64,000 bases of DNA from NCBI RefSeq assembly GCF_902833045.1, contig NZ_CADFDU010000003.1:496001-560000 (forward strand), in the 5' to 3' direction. This document shows, one piece after another, positions 43,646 to 52,715 of the stretch. The translations under genes were made by a program, and so were the position numbers. The stretch is from Burkholderia sp. BCC0322. GTDB lineage: Bacteria > Pseudomonadota > Gammaproteobacteria > Burkholderiales > Burkholderiaceae. Positions within the stretch are counted from its first letter, which is position 1; each line of letters opens with the position of its first letter. The notes beneath the pieces were generated by a model. That model ran no database searches. It saw only the letters and a program-made list of their open reading frames with translations, and was not told where the DNA came from.

Positions 43646-44446
43646 TCATCCCGCCGCATCTTCCCCCAACGCCTGGATGAAGCGCGAAAACAGTTCGGGC
43701 TGCGACGAGATTCCAAGCTTCGCGTAAAGATGCCGCCGGTGCACCTTCACCGTTTCGGGTGATATCGCCAGCCGCTCGGCGATCGCCTTCGACGAATTGC
43801 CGCGCAGCACCATTCTCGCGATCGACATCTCGCGATCGGTCAGCACGCCCGCGCCGAAGCGCGCGAGCGCCTGCTCGACCCGCGCACCGAGATCGGCATC
43901 GGGCGGCGTGCGTGCCGCATCACCCACCAGCCGCCAGTGCTGCCGGATCGTTGCGAGCACCCACGGCATCGCGGCCGTCAGCTTGCCGAGCGGCTCGACG
44001 TCGAAGCGCGCGGCCGCGCCGAGCGACAGCGACAGCAGCGTGTCGGCGTTCGGCCGCACGAGGATCTGGATCTCGTCGTCGCCAACGGCATCGCGGAAGT
44101 AGCTCAGAAAATATTCACTCTGCCGGAACAGGTCGGGCGCGACTTCCTCGAGCCGGTAGCAGCCGTCGGCGAGCCCGTCGTGCGCGGCCTGCAGGAACGG
44201 ATCGAGCAGATATAACCCATTCAGGTAAAGCGGCACCGGCGACGCGGCATCGGTGCCGCCCGTGTCGTATTCGTCGAGCACGAGCGGCACGCCGTCGCGG
44301 CCGATCGCGGTCGCGAGCGCGTTGTCGAACGGCGCCATCTCATTGAGCAATAGCACCAGAAACCGCCAGAAGCGCGGCTGGCCGAGATGATCGATTGCGC
44401 GGCCGAGCGCCTGGTGCATCGCGATTTCGGAAAAGAGACGATCCAT
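43646..44446 (-). CDS. LuxR-family transcriptional regulator
   Basis: Protein of 266 residues. The N-terminal ~190 residues are a non-acyl-homoserine-lactone sensor of unknown type. The C-terminal GerE/LuxR HTH covers ~200-262, with 'LTDREMSIARMVLRGNSSKA' and 'LAISPETVKVHRRHLYAKLG'. No receiver Asp pattern is present, so it is not a standard response regulator. ATG 44446 sits after a possible GGTGG ribosome site. It is divergent from the amino-acid permease-aminopeptidase pair (132 bp) and most likely regulates it, as orphan LuxR proteins do in peptide or amino-acid use loci. Confidence 0.9.
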   Translation of the reverse strand: MDRLFSEIAMHQALGRAIDHLGQPRFWRFLVLLLNEMAPFDNALATAIGRDGVPLVLDEYDTGGTDAASPVPLYLNGLYLLDPFLQAAHDGLADGCYRLEEVAPDLFRQSEYFLSYFRDAVGDDEIQILVRPNADTLLSLSLGAAARFDVEPLGKLTAAMPWVLATIRQHWRLVGDAARTPPDADLGARVEQALARFGAGVLTDREMSIARMVLRGNSSKAIAERLAISPETVKVHRRHLYAKLGISSQPELFSRFIQALGEDAAG

Positions 44447-44578
44447 ACCACCACCGGAAGGGCGTAACACGAAGGGGGAATAGCGGTCCTGAAATTGGCT
44501 TCCTAGACTGCCACGCAATCAGTCGGGCCCGAGTATGGGCGTTCAAAAAACGTTGGCAAAGCAGCACAGGAGAACGAA

Positions 44579-45985
44579 ATGGCGATGATGTCGGAATCGA
44601 CGGGCACGCTGCAAGCGGCGCCTGCAACGGAAGACGCGCCGCGTGCGCTGTCGCAGACGCTCAGCGTGCGCGATGCGGTGATGATCACCGTATCCGGCGT
44701 GACGCCCGCGAGCTCGATCTTCGTGATCGCGCCGTTCGCAATCCAGCAGGCCGGCAGCGGCGCGGTGCTGTCGTTCCTGCTCGGCGGCGTGCTCGCGCTG
44801 GCGTTCGCGCTCTGTTACGCGGAGCTCAGCGCCGCGCACCGCAGTGCGGGCGGCGAATACGTGATGGCCAAGCGCGTGTTCGGCACGCTGCCCGGCTACC
44901 TGACCTTCATCACGGTGCTGTCCGTCAGCGTGTTCATCCCGGCCGTGCTCGCGAGCGGCGCCGCGCCCTACCTGAACAACGCGCTCGGCACGCACTTCGG
45001 CAACCAGTCGGTCGCGCTGACGATCGTGCTGCTCAGCTACCTGCTCGGCATGCTGAACATCAAGACGAACGCGTGGATCACGGGCGCGTTCCTGGTCGTC
45101 GAGATCGGCGTGCTGATGCTGATCGCGGGCCTCGGCTTCGGTTCGCCGCATCGCGGCGCCGACGCGCTGATCGCGCCGGTCGTCGCGAGCGGCAACGCGC
45201 TCGTGCCGGCGACGCTCGCCGCGATCGTGCCCGCGATCGGCACGGCGATCTTCTGCTACAACGGCTTCGGCTCGGCCGCCTATCTCGCGGAAGACTTGCG
45301 CGGCGGCAACCGCAATGTCGCGAAGGCGGTGATCTACTCGCTGCTCGTGATCCTCGTCGTCGAACTGGTGCCGCTCACCGCGATCGTGCTCGGCGCGCCG
45401 TCGCTGACCGAGCTGACGAAGAGCGCCGACCCGATCGGCTATGTCGTGCGTTCGCTGAGCAGCCCGGCGGTGTCGCGCGTGGTCAGCGGCGGGATCTTCC
45501 TGTCGGTGTTCAACGCGATCATCGCGATCGTGATCACGATGGGCCGGCTGCTGTACAGCAGCGGTCGGCACGCGCTCTGGTCGCGTACCTGCAACCGTGC
45601 ATTCTCGACGATCCATCCGCGCCTCGAATCGCCGTGGCTCGCCACTCTCGCGCTCGCGGTGCCGTCGGCCGGGCTCGTGTTCGTGTCGAGCCTCGACGAA
45701 CTGACCGCGTTCACGGTCGACCTGTTGCTGCTGATCTATCTGGTCGTCGGGCTGGCCGCGCTCGCGAGCCGCTTCGTGCGCCGTGACGTCGAACATCATT
45801 ACCGGATGCCGTTGTGGCCCGTGACGCCGCTCGTCGCGGTAGCCGGCGCGGCCTATACGCTCTACACGACGCTGGCGACGGCCACGAAACCGACCGACCT
45901 GATCATCATCGCGGGGCTGCTGATCGCCGCGCTCGTGATGTATGCGGTCTGGGCGCGCCACAGCGAAGCGTTCCGCACGCTCTGA
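44579..45985 (+). CDS. APC-family amino-acid permease
   Basis: Twelve-helix amino acid-polyamine-organocation transporter of 468 residues. The TM1 region reads 'AVMITVSGVTPASSIFVIAP' with the unwound segment G-V-T-P typical of the APC fold, and TM2-3 has 'HRSAGGEYVMAKRVFG'. TM6-7 includes 'AIGTAIFCYNGFGSAAYLAEDL', the substrate-site segment. The ATG is preceded by CAGGAGAAC. It is followed 60 bp later by a DmpA-type aminopeptidase, so the pair may import and process an amino-acid amide or small peptide. It is divergent from LuxR. Confidence 0.93.
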   Translation: MAMMSESTGTLQAAPATEDAPRALSQTLSVRDAVMITVSGVTPASSIFVIAPFAIQQAGSGAVLSFLLGGVLALAFALCYAELSAAHRSAGGEYVMAKRVFGTLPGYLTFITVLSVSVFIPAVLASGAAPYLNNALGTHFGNQSVALTIVLLSYLLGMLNIKTNAWITGAFLVVEIGVLMLIAGLGFGSPHRGADALIAPVVASGNALVPATLAAIVPAIGTAIFCYNGFGSAAYLAEDLRGGNRNVAKAVIYSLLVILVVELVPLTAIVLGAPSLTELTKSADPIGYVVRSLSSPAVSRVVSGGIFLSVFNAIIAIVITMGRLLYSSGRHALWSRTCNRAFSTIHPRLESPWLATLALAVPSAGLVFVSSLDELTAFTVDLLLLIYLVVGLAALASRFVRRDVEHHYRMPLWPVTPLVAVAGAAYTLYTTLATATKPTDLIIIAGLLIAALVMYAVWARHSEAFRTL

Positions 45986-46045
45986 GCGCCAGCCTTGCCG
46001 AAGCACTGAAACACCGAACCATTGAGAGACTGGAGGAATTGCATC

Positions 46046-47155
46046 ATGCGCACGAGGGATCTCGGCATCCGCATCGGACTCGGCACACCGGGCCGCTTCA
46101 ACGCGATCACGGACGTACCCGGTGTGCGGGTCGGGCATTGCGCGCTGAACGTCGAGAACGGCGACGCATCGATTCGCACCGGCGTCACCGTCATCGAGCC
46201 GCGCGCGGGCGCCGCGCACGATTCGCCGTGTTTCGCGGGCGTGCACGTGCTGAACGGCAACGGCGACGCGACGGGGCTCGAATGGATCCGCGAGGCCGGC
46301 CTGCTGACCACGCCGATCGCCTATACGAACACGCACAGCGTCGGCGCGGTGCGCGACGCACTCGTCGCGAACGAGCGCGAAGCGGCGGCCGGCCGCGTGT
46401 ACTGGTGCATGCCGGTCGTGATGGAAACCTACGATGGCTTGCTGAACGACATCTGGGGGCAGCACGTGAGCGCCGCGCATGTGCAGCGCGCGCTGGCCGC
46501 CGCGCAGCCGGGGCCGGTTGCCGAAGGCGGTGTGGGCGGCGGCACGGGGATGATCTGCCACGAGTTCAAGGGCGGCATCGGCACCGCGTCGCGCGTGCTC
46601 GCGGCCGAGGCGGGCGGCTGGACCGTCGGCGCGCTCGTGCAGGCGAACTACGGCGTGCGCGAGATGCTGCGCGTGGCCGGCTACCCGGTCGGCGAAGTGC
46701 TGCGGCACGTGCCTTCGCCGTTCCGCGCGCCGGACGCGCAAGGCGAGGCCGGGATGGGATCGATCGTTGTGACGATCGCGACCGATGCGCCGTTGCTGCC
46801 GCATCAATGCACGCGCCTCGCGCAGCGTGCGAGCGTCGGGCTGGCGCGCGTCGGCGGCGGCACCGAGGATTCGAGCGGCGACATCTTCCTTGCGTTCGCA
46901 ACGGGCAACGACGGCCTGCCGGCGGCGAACTACGGCAGCAAGGGCGCGCCGACCACCGGCGTGAAGATGGTCAACAACGACCATATTTCCGCGCTGTTCG
47001 TCGCGGCGGCGGAAGCGGTGGAGGAAGCGATCGTGAACGCGCTCGTCGCGGGCGGCGACGTCGAGTCGCGCGGTGCGCGGGTCGAAGGGCTGGGGCAGGC
47101 GCGCTTGCTGGATGCGTTGCGCGAGGTGGGCTGGCGGCCGGGGCGCGGCGTCTGA
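46046..47155 (+). CDS. P1/S58-family aminopeptidase (DmpA/BapA-like)
   Basis: Self-cleaving N-terminal-nucleophile hydrolase of 369 residues. The family glycine run 'GGVGGGTGMICHEFKGGIGT' is at ~161-180. Autocleavage is expected before S239 in 'GEAGMGSIVVTIATDAPL', creating the beta-chain with an N-terminal Ser nucleophile. 'RVGGGTEDSSGDIFLAFATG' is the second conserved block. DmpA relatives release N-terminal L-amino acids or D-amino acid esters and BapA acts on beta-amino acids; which applies here cannot be told. ATG 46046 has TGGAGGAATT upstream. It is second in an operon with an APC permease. Confidence 0.92.
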   Translation: MRTRDLGIRIGLGTPGRFNAITDVPGVRVGHCALNVENGDASIRTGVTVIEPRAGAAHDSPCFAGVHVLNGNGDATGLEWIREAGLLTTPIAYTNTHSVGAVRDALVANEREAAAGRVYWCMPVVMETYDGLLNDIWGQHVSAAHVQRALAAAQPGPVAEGGVGGGTGMICHEFKGGIGTASRVLAAEAGGWTVGALVQANYGVREMLRVAGYPVGEVLRHVPSPFRAPDAQGEAGMGSIVVTIATDAPLLPHQCTRLAQRASVGLARVGGGTEDSSGDIFLAFATGNDGLPAANYGSKGAPTTGVKMVNNDHISALFVAAAEAVEEAIVNALVAGGDVESRGARVEGLGQARLLDALREVGWRPGRGV

Positions 47156-47164
47156 AACGGCATG

Positions 47165-47186
47165 CGCCGCTTCAATCGAAGCGGCG
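47165..47186. terminator. Hairpin between converging aminopeptidase and secreted-protein genes
   Basis: CGCCGCTTC (47165-47173) and GAAGCGGCG (47178-47186) form a perfect 9-bp stem around AATC. It lies 10 bp past the aminopeptidase stop. No T-run follows on either strand, so it may be a 3'-end stabilising hairpin or weak terminator. Confidence 0.5.
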
Positions 47187-47247
47187 TGGGCGGGAGCGTC
47201 GATGCGGCGAGCGGTGCGGGCGTGGCCGTGACGACGCGGCGTCATGC

Positions 47248-47460
47248 TCAGCTGCCGAAGTAGATGTTGCAGAAGCTGACGGGGCCGACACAGGCGTTCG
47301 GGTCTTCCGGCTTCGATTGCGAACGATCGACGCGGCCTGCGGTTGCGACGGCTTCAGCGCGGTTCGCCTGCTGCTGTGCGACGTCTGCCGGAGCCGGCTG
47401 CGCGTGAGCAACGGCAGCGGTGAGCGACAGGGCAACGAGGGCGAGGTGCAGCGGCTTCAT
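47248..47460 (-). CDS. Small secreted protein (70 aa)
   Basis: Protein of 70 residues with a Sec signal ('MKPLHLALVALSLTAAVAHA', cut near residue 20). The mature part is hydrophilic and Gln/Ala-rich and ends with a Cys pair in 'NACVGPVSFCNIYFGS', likely a disulfide. ATG 47460 has AGGAG seven bases upstream; an earlier in-frame start lacks a signal peptide at its N-terminus. Possibly a Burkholderia-specific periplasmic protein. Function unknown; it stands alone. Confidence 0.75.
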   Translation of the reverse strand: MKPLHLALVALSLTAAVAHAQPAPADVAQQQANRAEAVATAGRVDRSQSKPEDPNACVGPVSFCNIYFGS

Positions 47461-47597
47461 GTTGGTTTCTCCTGGGTGAGTGCCAGTCTCGCTGGCAGTG
47501 AGGAAACTATAGGCTCGCACTGCTTAAAGATTAATCACCGCGGCTGTAGAGCTTATTTCCATCCGGAACAAGGATCGGGTTGCGCGCGCACCGATCC

Positions 47598-49781
47598 TCA
47601 ATGGCGGAGCCGGTTGAACGGCGCGTCCTTGTCCAGCAGTGCGCTGCGCATGAAGTGCAGGCAGCCGACGATCCGCTGCATGCGGTGCCGCTCGTCGGGC
47701 ACCGCGTACCACGCCTGCAGCGTGTGCTGCGCGGCGCGGATCGCGAGATTCACCGATTTCAGCGTGCGCGCGTGATGGCCGGGTGTCGGGTCGTCGAAGA
47801 AGCGCGGCAGCTCGCGCAGCACCGCGTCGATCGAACCGGTCCAGCGCAGCATGTGCGGCGGCTTCGATGCGCGGAACGTGTTCAACTCGTCGCGCAGGTC
47901 GATCACCGCGTGGCCGACCTCGAGCGTCGACAGCATCCAGCGCAGCGCGTCACGATGCTGTCGCGTGCGCCGCACGAGCAGCGTGCGCAGTTGCGCCATC
48001 AGGTCGTGCGTACTCGACTGGAAGCGCTGGGCGAGGCCATCCGGTGCGCCTTCGCACGCCAGCGTGACCTGGCGGCGCAGGTCGTGCGCGATGCGGCCCG
48101 TGAGCCACGGCATGTGCGTCGGGAACACGACGGCGAACACGAGCGCGCACGCGAGCATCGCGACGACGATCGCCAGGCCGTTGTTGATCAGCACCTCGGG
48201 GGTATACGCGATCACGTTGTCGGGCCCCGCGAGCAGGCAGAAAAATACCGCGAAACCGATCCCGTAGCCGGACAGCCCCGGCCGCATCGCGAGAAACGCG
48301 CCGAGGCCGAGCACCGGCGCGAGCGCGGCGCACAGCAGCGGGAAGCCGTCGATGTTCGGATACACGTAGCACAGGAACAGGTAGCCGACGACGGTCGCGA
48401 ACGCCGCGCCGACGCTCATCTGCGCGACGAACTTCGGCGCGCGCGGCGACGTCGAGCTGAGCGCGCACGCGATCGCGGTGGCGATCACGGCAAGCGGGCC
48501 GCTCGGCCATTCGGAGGCAAGCCAGAACGCACTCATTGCACCGACGGCGACGATCGTGCGCAGGAACGCGAACCCGACGAAGAACGCGTTGGTCTTCACC
48601 GCGTAATGCGTGACCGAGCGCTCGAATGCGTGATCGTCCTGGTCGAGCGACGCATAGGTGTCGGCGTAGCCGAGATATTCGCCGATGAAGCGGTACAGCA
48701 GCTCGATCGCGGTATCGAAGTCGAGCAGGCCGCCGGCCGCATGCGCCTCGATGTTTCGCCGCGACGCGCGCGCGGCTTTCGGCAGCGCGCCGTGGAAGCG
48801 GCGCAGTTCGAGCAGCGCGCCGGTGGCCGGCGAGACGCCGCGCGGCCGCTCGTCGCGCAGCGCGGCGAAACGCTGCGCGAGCGCGTCGACGTGCGGCGCC
48901 AGCGCATCGAGCACCGCGTCCGAGCCATTCGCGCGCAGCCGCTTGACGAGCTGGTGCAGCGCATGCAGCCGCGTGCACGCATTCATGAACTCGCTGTTCA
49001 GCCGCGCGAGGCGGCGGCTGCGCGCGCGAATGTGCGGATCCTCGAACGACGCGAAGGCGCGATTGGCCTCGAAGCCGACGATGTCGTCGACGAAATCGGC
49101 GAAGCGCCGCTCGAAATCGCCGCGGGCGACGTCGCCCGCGAGCGCGCCGGCCGTGAACGCCGCGAACGTCGCATGGCGCGTGCCCAGCGAGCGCATCAGC
49201 GCCTTCGCGGAGCTGAGCGGCAGGATCAGTGCGCTGACCGCACCGGAGCACGCGATGCCGAGCGCGACTTCCGCGGCGCGCGTGAGTGCGGACTGGAACA
49301 GTGTCTGCGGGGTCGTCACGGCCGGCAGGCCGATCAGCGCGGCCGTGTAGCCGGCGAGCACGAAGCCGTACCAGCGGAAGTGGCGGTTGCGCACCGCGAG
49401 CGCGATGCAGGTGCCGATCCACAGCGTGATGCCGGCCATGTACAGCTCGGGCTGCTGCGCGAACAGCCCGCCGAGCGCGAGTGCGGCGACGAGGCCGGCC
49501 GCCGTGCCGAGCACGCGGTAGAAACTCTTCGCGAACACCATCCCCGACAGCGGCTGCATCAGCACGAACACGGTCGTCATCGCCGTGCGCGGCTGCGACA
49601 TCTCCAGGCGCATCGCGATGCCCATCGCAAGGAGCGCCGCGAACACCGTTTTCGCGAGGTGCAGCCAGATCAGCCCGTCGCTCGCGGCCCAGTCGCGTGC
49701 CGCGTCGCCGAGTGGATCGAGCCATGTCCTCCATCGTGCCGGTTCGATGGAAGGTCGCTCGATCGCAGGTTGTGGCTTCAT
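47598..49781 (-). CDS. FUSC/AaeB-family efflux protein
   Basis: Inner-membrane protein of 727 residues with two sets of about five to six helices (first set ~35-190, second ~395-540) and cytosolic domains after each, the arrangement of AaeB and YccS-type fusaric-acid-resistance proteins. Signatures are 'QPRTAMTTVFVLMQPLSGMVFAKSFYR' split over TM2-3 and 'VYPNIDGFPLLCAALAP' in the second set. In typical aromatic-acid efflux loci it is accompanied by an HlyD adaptor and a DUF1656 protein; neither is present here. A LysR gene is divergent (200 bp) and probably controls it. Substrate likely a weak aromatic acid. Confidence 0.9.
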   Translation of the reverse strand: MKPQPAIERPSIEPARWRTWLDPLGDAARDWAASDGLIWLHLAKTVFAALLAMGIAMRLEMSQPRTAMTTVFVLMQPLSGMVFAKSFYRVLGTAAGLVAALALGGLFAQQPELYMAGITLWIGTCIALAVRNRHFRWYGFVLAGYTAALIGLPAVTTPQTLFQSALTRAAEVALGIACSGAVSALILPLSSAKALMRSLGTRHATFAAFTAGALAGDVARGDFERRFADFVDDIVGFEANRAFASFEDPHIRARSRRLARLNSEFMNACTRLHALHQLVKRLRANGSDAVLDALAPHVDALAQRFAALRDERPRGVSPATGALLELRRFHGALPKAARASRRNIEAHAAGGLLDFDTAIELLYRFIGEYLGYADTYASLDQDDHAFERSVTHYAVKTNAFFVGFAFLRTIVAVGAMSAFWLASEWPSGPLAVIATAIACALSSTSPRAPKFVAQMSVGAAFATVVGYLFLCYVYPNIDGFPLLCAALAPVLGLGAFLAMRPGLSGYGIGFAVFFCLLAGPDNVIAYTPEVLINNGLAIVVAMLACALVFAVVFPTHMPWLTGRIAHDLRRQVTLACEGAPDGLAQRFQSSTHDLMAQLRTLLVRRTRQHRDALRWMLSTLEVGHAVIDLRDELNTFRASKPPHMLRWTGSIDAVLRELPRFFDDPTPGHHARTLKSVNLAIRAAQHTLQAWYAVPDERHRMQRIVGCLHFMRSALLDKDAPFNRLRH

Positions 49782-49981
49782 GAAAAGAGGGGGCCGGTAC
49801 GGGGCCAGGCGAGATGCGCGGCGCGTCCGAACGGGTCCGTTCGACTGTTGAGGCGCCGATTGTAGGAGTGCGGCGCCCGCGCATTAACGCAGCTGCGGGG
49901 AAACGATAGTTGCAGCCGGAGTAACAATCTGTCGCATCCCGTGGAGGAAAATGGCGGCTCCGCTACAGGTTGCTCACAGGA

Positions 49982-50929
49982 ATGGATACCCTACAAAACA
50001 TGCGGGTGTTTTCGCGCGTCGTCGAGACGGGCAGTTTCACCGCCGCCGCGCAATCGCTGAATTCGACGACGGGCGCGATGTCGCGCGCGGTGTCGGAACT
50101 CGAGGCGCGCCTGCGCACCCGTCTGATGAATCGTTCGACGCGCCGTCTCGCGCTCACGTCGGCCGGCGAAAACTATCTGCGGCGTTGCCGCCAGATCCTC
50201 GCCGACGTCGACCGCGCGGAAGAAGAGGCGAGCTGCGCGCACGAACGGCCGGCCGGCGTGCTGCGCATGCACAGCTTCGCGAGCGTCGGCCATCACTATG
50301 TACTGCCCGCGCTGACGCGCTATCACGCGCAGTTCCCTGACGTATCGATCGAGCTGTCGCTGTCGCAGCGCATGCCCGACCTGTTCGACGGCACGAGCGA
50401 CATGGCCGTCGTGACCGCGTCGTCGCTGCCCGATTCGGAACTCGTATCGCACCTGCTCGGCTCGACCTTCAGCATCCTGTGCGCGTCGCCCGACTATGTG
50501 AAACGGCACGGCGCTCCGGCTCGCCCGCAGGATCTCTCTTCGCACGCGTGCCTGACGCTGTGCACGCCGGCGTTCCCGACGCACGAATGGGTGCTCGAGG
50601 GGCCGGAAGGCGTCGAACAGATCCACGTCACCGGGCCGGTGCAGACCAATACGGCCGAATCGCTCGCCCTCGCGATCCGCGACGGCATCGGGATCGGCAT
50701 GCTGCCGCTGTACTCGGCGATCGACGCACTGCGCGACGGCACGCTCGTCCGCGTGCTGCCCGCGCATATCCTGCAGAAGATGAACGTCTACGCGCTGTAT
50801 CCGTCGCGCCGCTTCATCGATGCGAAGGTGCGGACCTGGGTCGAGATGCTGCGTGCCCAGGTGCCGGGGATGATCGCGCGCGACGTCGAGATGCTGAGCG
50901 CGATCGATCGCGAACCGCAGGCCGCCTGA
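49982..50929 (+). CDS. LysR-family regulator divergent from FUSC gene
   Basis: Regulator of 315 residues from ATG 49982; the TTG at 49970 is unlikely. The HTH reads 'MRVFSRVVETGSFTAAAQSL' and 'TTGAMSRAVSELEARLRTRL'; the effector domain covers ~90-300 ('GVLRMHSFASVGHHYVLPAL'). This style belongs to the large DsdC/aromatic LysR subgroup in which the regulator sits divergent from its efflux or catabolic target. Likely target: the FUSC gene, 200 bp away. Ligand probably the exported acid. Confidence 0.92.
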   Translation: MDTLQNMRVFSRVVETGSFTAAAQSLNSTTGAMSRAVSELEARLRTRLMNRSTRRLALTSAGENYLRRCRQILADVDRAEEEASCAHERPAGVLRMHSFASVGHHYVLPALTRYHAQFPDVSIELSLSQRMPDLFDGTSDMAVVTASSLPDSELVSHLLGSTFSILCASPDYVKRHGAPARPQDLSSHACLTLCTPAFPTHEWVLEGPEGVEQIHVTGPVQTNTAESLALAIRDGIGIGMLPLYSAIDALRDGTLVRVLPAHILQKMNVYALYPSRRFIDAKVRTWVEMLRAQVPGMIARDVEMLSAIDREPQAA

Positions 50930-51055
50930 GCGGCGCACGCGCGTCGGCGCATTGCCCGCACGGCCGGGGTCTTCCCGTCAAGCCGACCACGCGAACGTAC
51001 TTCGCGCCAGGCCCGCGGTACGTGGTTCACGCGGGCGGGGCGCTTCGTCGTGCCG

Positions 51056-51358
51056 TTACCGCGCGGGCCTGGCGGCCGCACCCGATTCCGTTGCCGGTTC
51101 GCCGGCCGGGCCGTATGCGGCGTGTGCCGCCTTCTGTTCCGCGAGACGCTTTTCGTGGAGTCGTTCCTGCGCCGCCATGATGTCGTCCGGATAGTTGTTG
51201 ACTTCGCCGCGCGCCGGGTTGTAGCCGACCGACTCGAGATCGATCAGCTCCTGCAGCACTTGCGCGCGCGTGACGGGCGATTGGGCCGACTGGGCGAAAG
51301 ACAGGGCCGGTGCAGCAAGCAGGACGGCAGCGGCGGCGGTAACGACGAGCGATTTCAC
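51056..51358 (-). CDS. DUF4148-family periplasmic protein
   Basis: Protein of 100 residues starting at GTG 51358 (AGGAG six bases upstream). The signal peptide 'MKSLVVTAAAAVLLAAPALSFA' is cleaved near residue 22. The DUF4148 core 'TRAQVLQELIDLESVGYNPA' and 'YPDDIMAAQERL' follows, then a low-complexity Ala/Gly/Pro tail. The family is found mainly in Burkholderiaceae, with unknown function. Nearby palindrome GTTCCAGATGGAAC (51475-51488) lies about 120 bp upstream of this gene. It may respond to stress or growth phase, but nothing here shows it. Confidence 0.9.
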   Translation of the reverse strand: MKSLVVTAAAAVLLAAPALSFAQSAQSPVTRAQVLQELIDLESVGYNPARGEVNNYPDDIMAAQERLHEKRLAEQKAAHAAYGPAGEPATESGAAARPAR

Positions 51359-51474
51359 GAGGTTCTCCTGGGTACGGGGTGGGCGGCCGGATCGACGCGA
51401 TGCGTGACCCTGACCTTTGCTGGCAGTCTACGCAGCGCCCTCGCGCGTAAAAACCCCGATTCCAGGCAGGCTGC

Positions 51475-51488
51475 GTTCCAGATGGAAC
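51475..51488. promoter_or_regulatory. GTTCCA-GA-TGGAAC palindrome between porin and DUF4148 genes
   Basis: Perfect 6-bp arms with a 2-base centre, about 120 bp upstream of the DUF4148 start and 85 bp beyond the porin stop. It resembles an operator for a dimeric repressor and sits where the DUF4148 promoter would be. The factor is unknown. Confidence 0.45.
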
Positions 51489-51572
51489 AACATTGGTGCA
51501 AGCCGCCCGCGGGCAGCGAACCCGTGTGCGAACGCAGGTTCGTGGCCGTCGGGCGGCAATGCATCGCGCCGG

Positions 51573-52715
51573 TCAGAAACGCGTGCGCATGCCGATCGTG
51601 CCGACGATCTGGTTCGCCGTGCTCGATGCACCGCCCGAACCGTTGATGAACGCCTGGTAGCCGCGGCCCGCTGCGTGCTGATACATCGCTTCCGCATAGA
51701 CGTCCGTGCGGCGCGACAGCTTGTAGACGGCCTGCAGGTCGACCTGGTGCCACTTCGGATCGGTGCCGTGCTTGCTGTCGGGGTTCGACACGCTGGCGTC
51801 CGTATACACGTAGGCCGCGCCGAGGCTGACGGCCGGCGTCACCGCATAGCGCACGTTCACGTCGTAGTTGTTGAACGCGACCTGGCCGGTCGAGCCGAAC
51901 GAGCCCGTGTTGTCGTACTGCGAACGCGTATAGACGAAGCCGACGGTGGCCGGGCCGAACCCGTAGCTGATGCCGCCGCCGTAAGAACGCATGCGGTCCG
52001 AGCCGATCGACCAGCCGCCCTGGTTCAGGCTCTTCGCTTCGGCCGCATCGGTCGCGCCCGGGCTCGCGCTCGTCGAGCCCTTCGTGCCGTTCATCTGCAG
52101 GTACGCGCCGGCCAGCTTCAGCGGGCCGTTCGTGTAGCTCGCCGCGACGCTGTACGCGCGGTTCGCGCCGAAGCTGGTCGCGTTCGAGAACGCATACATC
52201 GCGCCGACCTTGAAGCCCGCATAGGTCTCGCTCGTGTACTTGACCGCGTTGTTGATGCGCAGCGAGTGGTTCAGGTTGTCGTTGTCGAACGGATGCGCGA
52301 AGCTCGCGTCGCCGAAGTCGCCGGCGGTGGCCGACAGCGGCGCGACGAAGTCGACCATCGTGTCGTACTGGCGGCCGAGCGTCAGCGTGCCATAGCCGTT
52401 CTGGCTCAGGCCGACGTATGCATGACGGCCGAACAGCTTGCCGTCCTGCCCGAGCCCGCCGTTGTTCACGTTGAAGCCGTTCTCGAGCACGAACAGCGCC
52501 TTCAGTCCGCCGCCGAGATCCTCGGTGCCGCGAAACCCGATGCGGCTGCCGTTGACGGTGCCGCTGTTCAGGCGCCACAGCGACGCACCGTTGGCGTTGT
52601 TGGTGTAGACGATGCCGGCGTCGATCAGGCCATACAGCGTGACCGAGCTCTGCGCGTGAGCGAGCGGGGCGAACAGCGCGGCGGTGCATGCGCCGGCGAC
52701 GAGGGTTTTTTTCAT
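51573..52715 (-). CDS. Trimeric outer-membrane porin (OmpC-like, Gram-negative type)
   Basis: Porin of 380 residues with signal peptide 'MKKTLVAGACTAALFAPLAHA' (cut ~21) and mature start 'QSSVTLYGLIDAGIVY', the standard beta-proteobacterial porin N-terminus. It has 'GSRIGFRGTEDLGGGLKALF', 'FGRHAYVGLSQNGYGTLTLG' and 'RQYDTMVDF', the L3-loop region. The C-terminus 'NQIVGTIGMRTRF' ends in Phe as required for barrel insertion. AGGAG lies seven bases upstream of ATG 52715. It is divergent from the cytosine deaminase gene (428 bp). General uptake of small solutes is expected; specific substrate unknown. Confidence 0.95.
   Translation of the reverse strand: MKKTLVAGACTAALFAPLAHAQSSVTLYGLIDAGIVYTNNANGASLWRLNSGTVNGSRIGFRGTEDLGGGLKALFVLENGFNVNNGGLGQDGKLFGRHAYVGLSQNGYGTLTLGRQYDTMVDFVAPLSATAGDFGDASFAHPFDNDNLNHSLRINNAVKYTSETYAGFKVGAMYAFSNATSFGANRAYSVAASYTNGPLKLAGAYLQMNGTKGSTSASPGATDAAEAKSLNQGGWSIGSDRMRSYGGGISYGFGPATVGFVYTRSQYDNTGSFGSTGQVAFNNYDVNVRYAVTPAVSLGAAYVYTDASVSNPDSKHGTDPKWHQVDLQAVYKLSRRTDVYAEAMYQHAAGRGYQAFINGSGGASSTANQIVGTIGMRTRF

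Noticed and set aside
44543-47245. Minus-strand open frame of 900 codons opposite the permease and aminopeptidase genes
   Set aside because: Composition is Arg/Asp/His-rich, has no family resemblance, and two clear genes with ribosome sites occupy the other strand.
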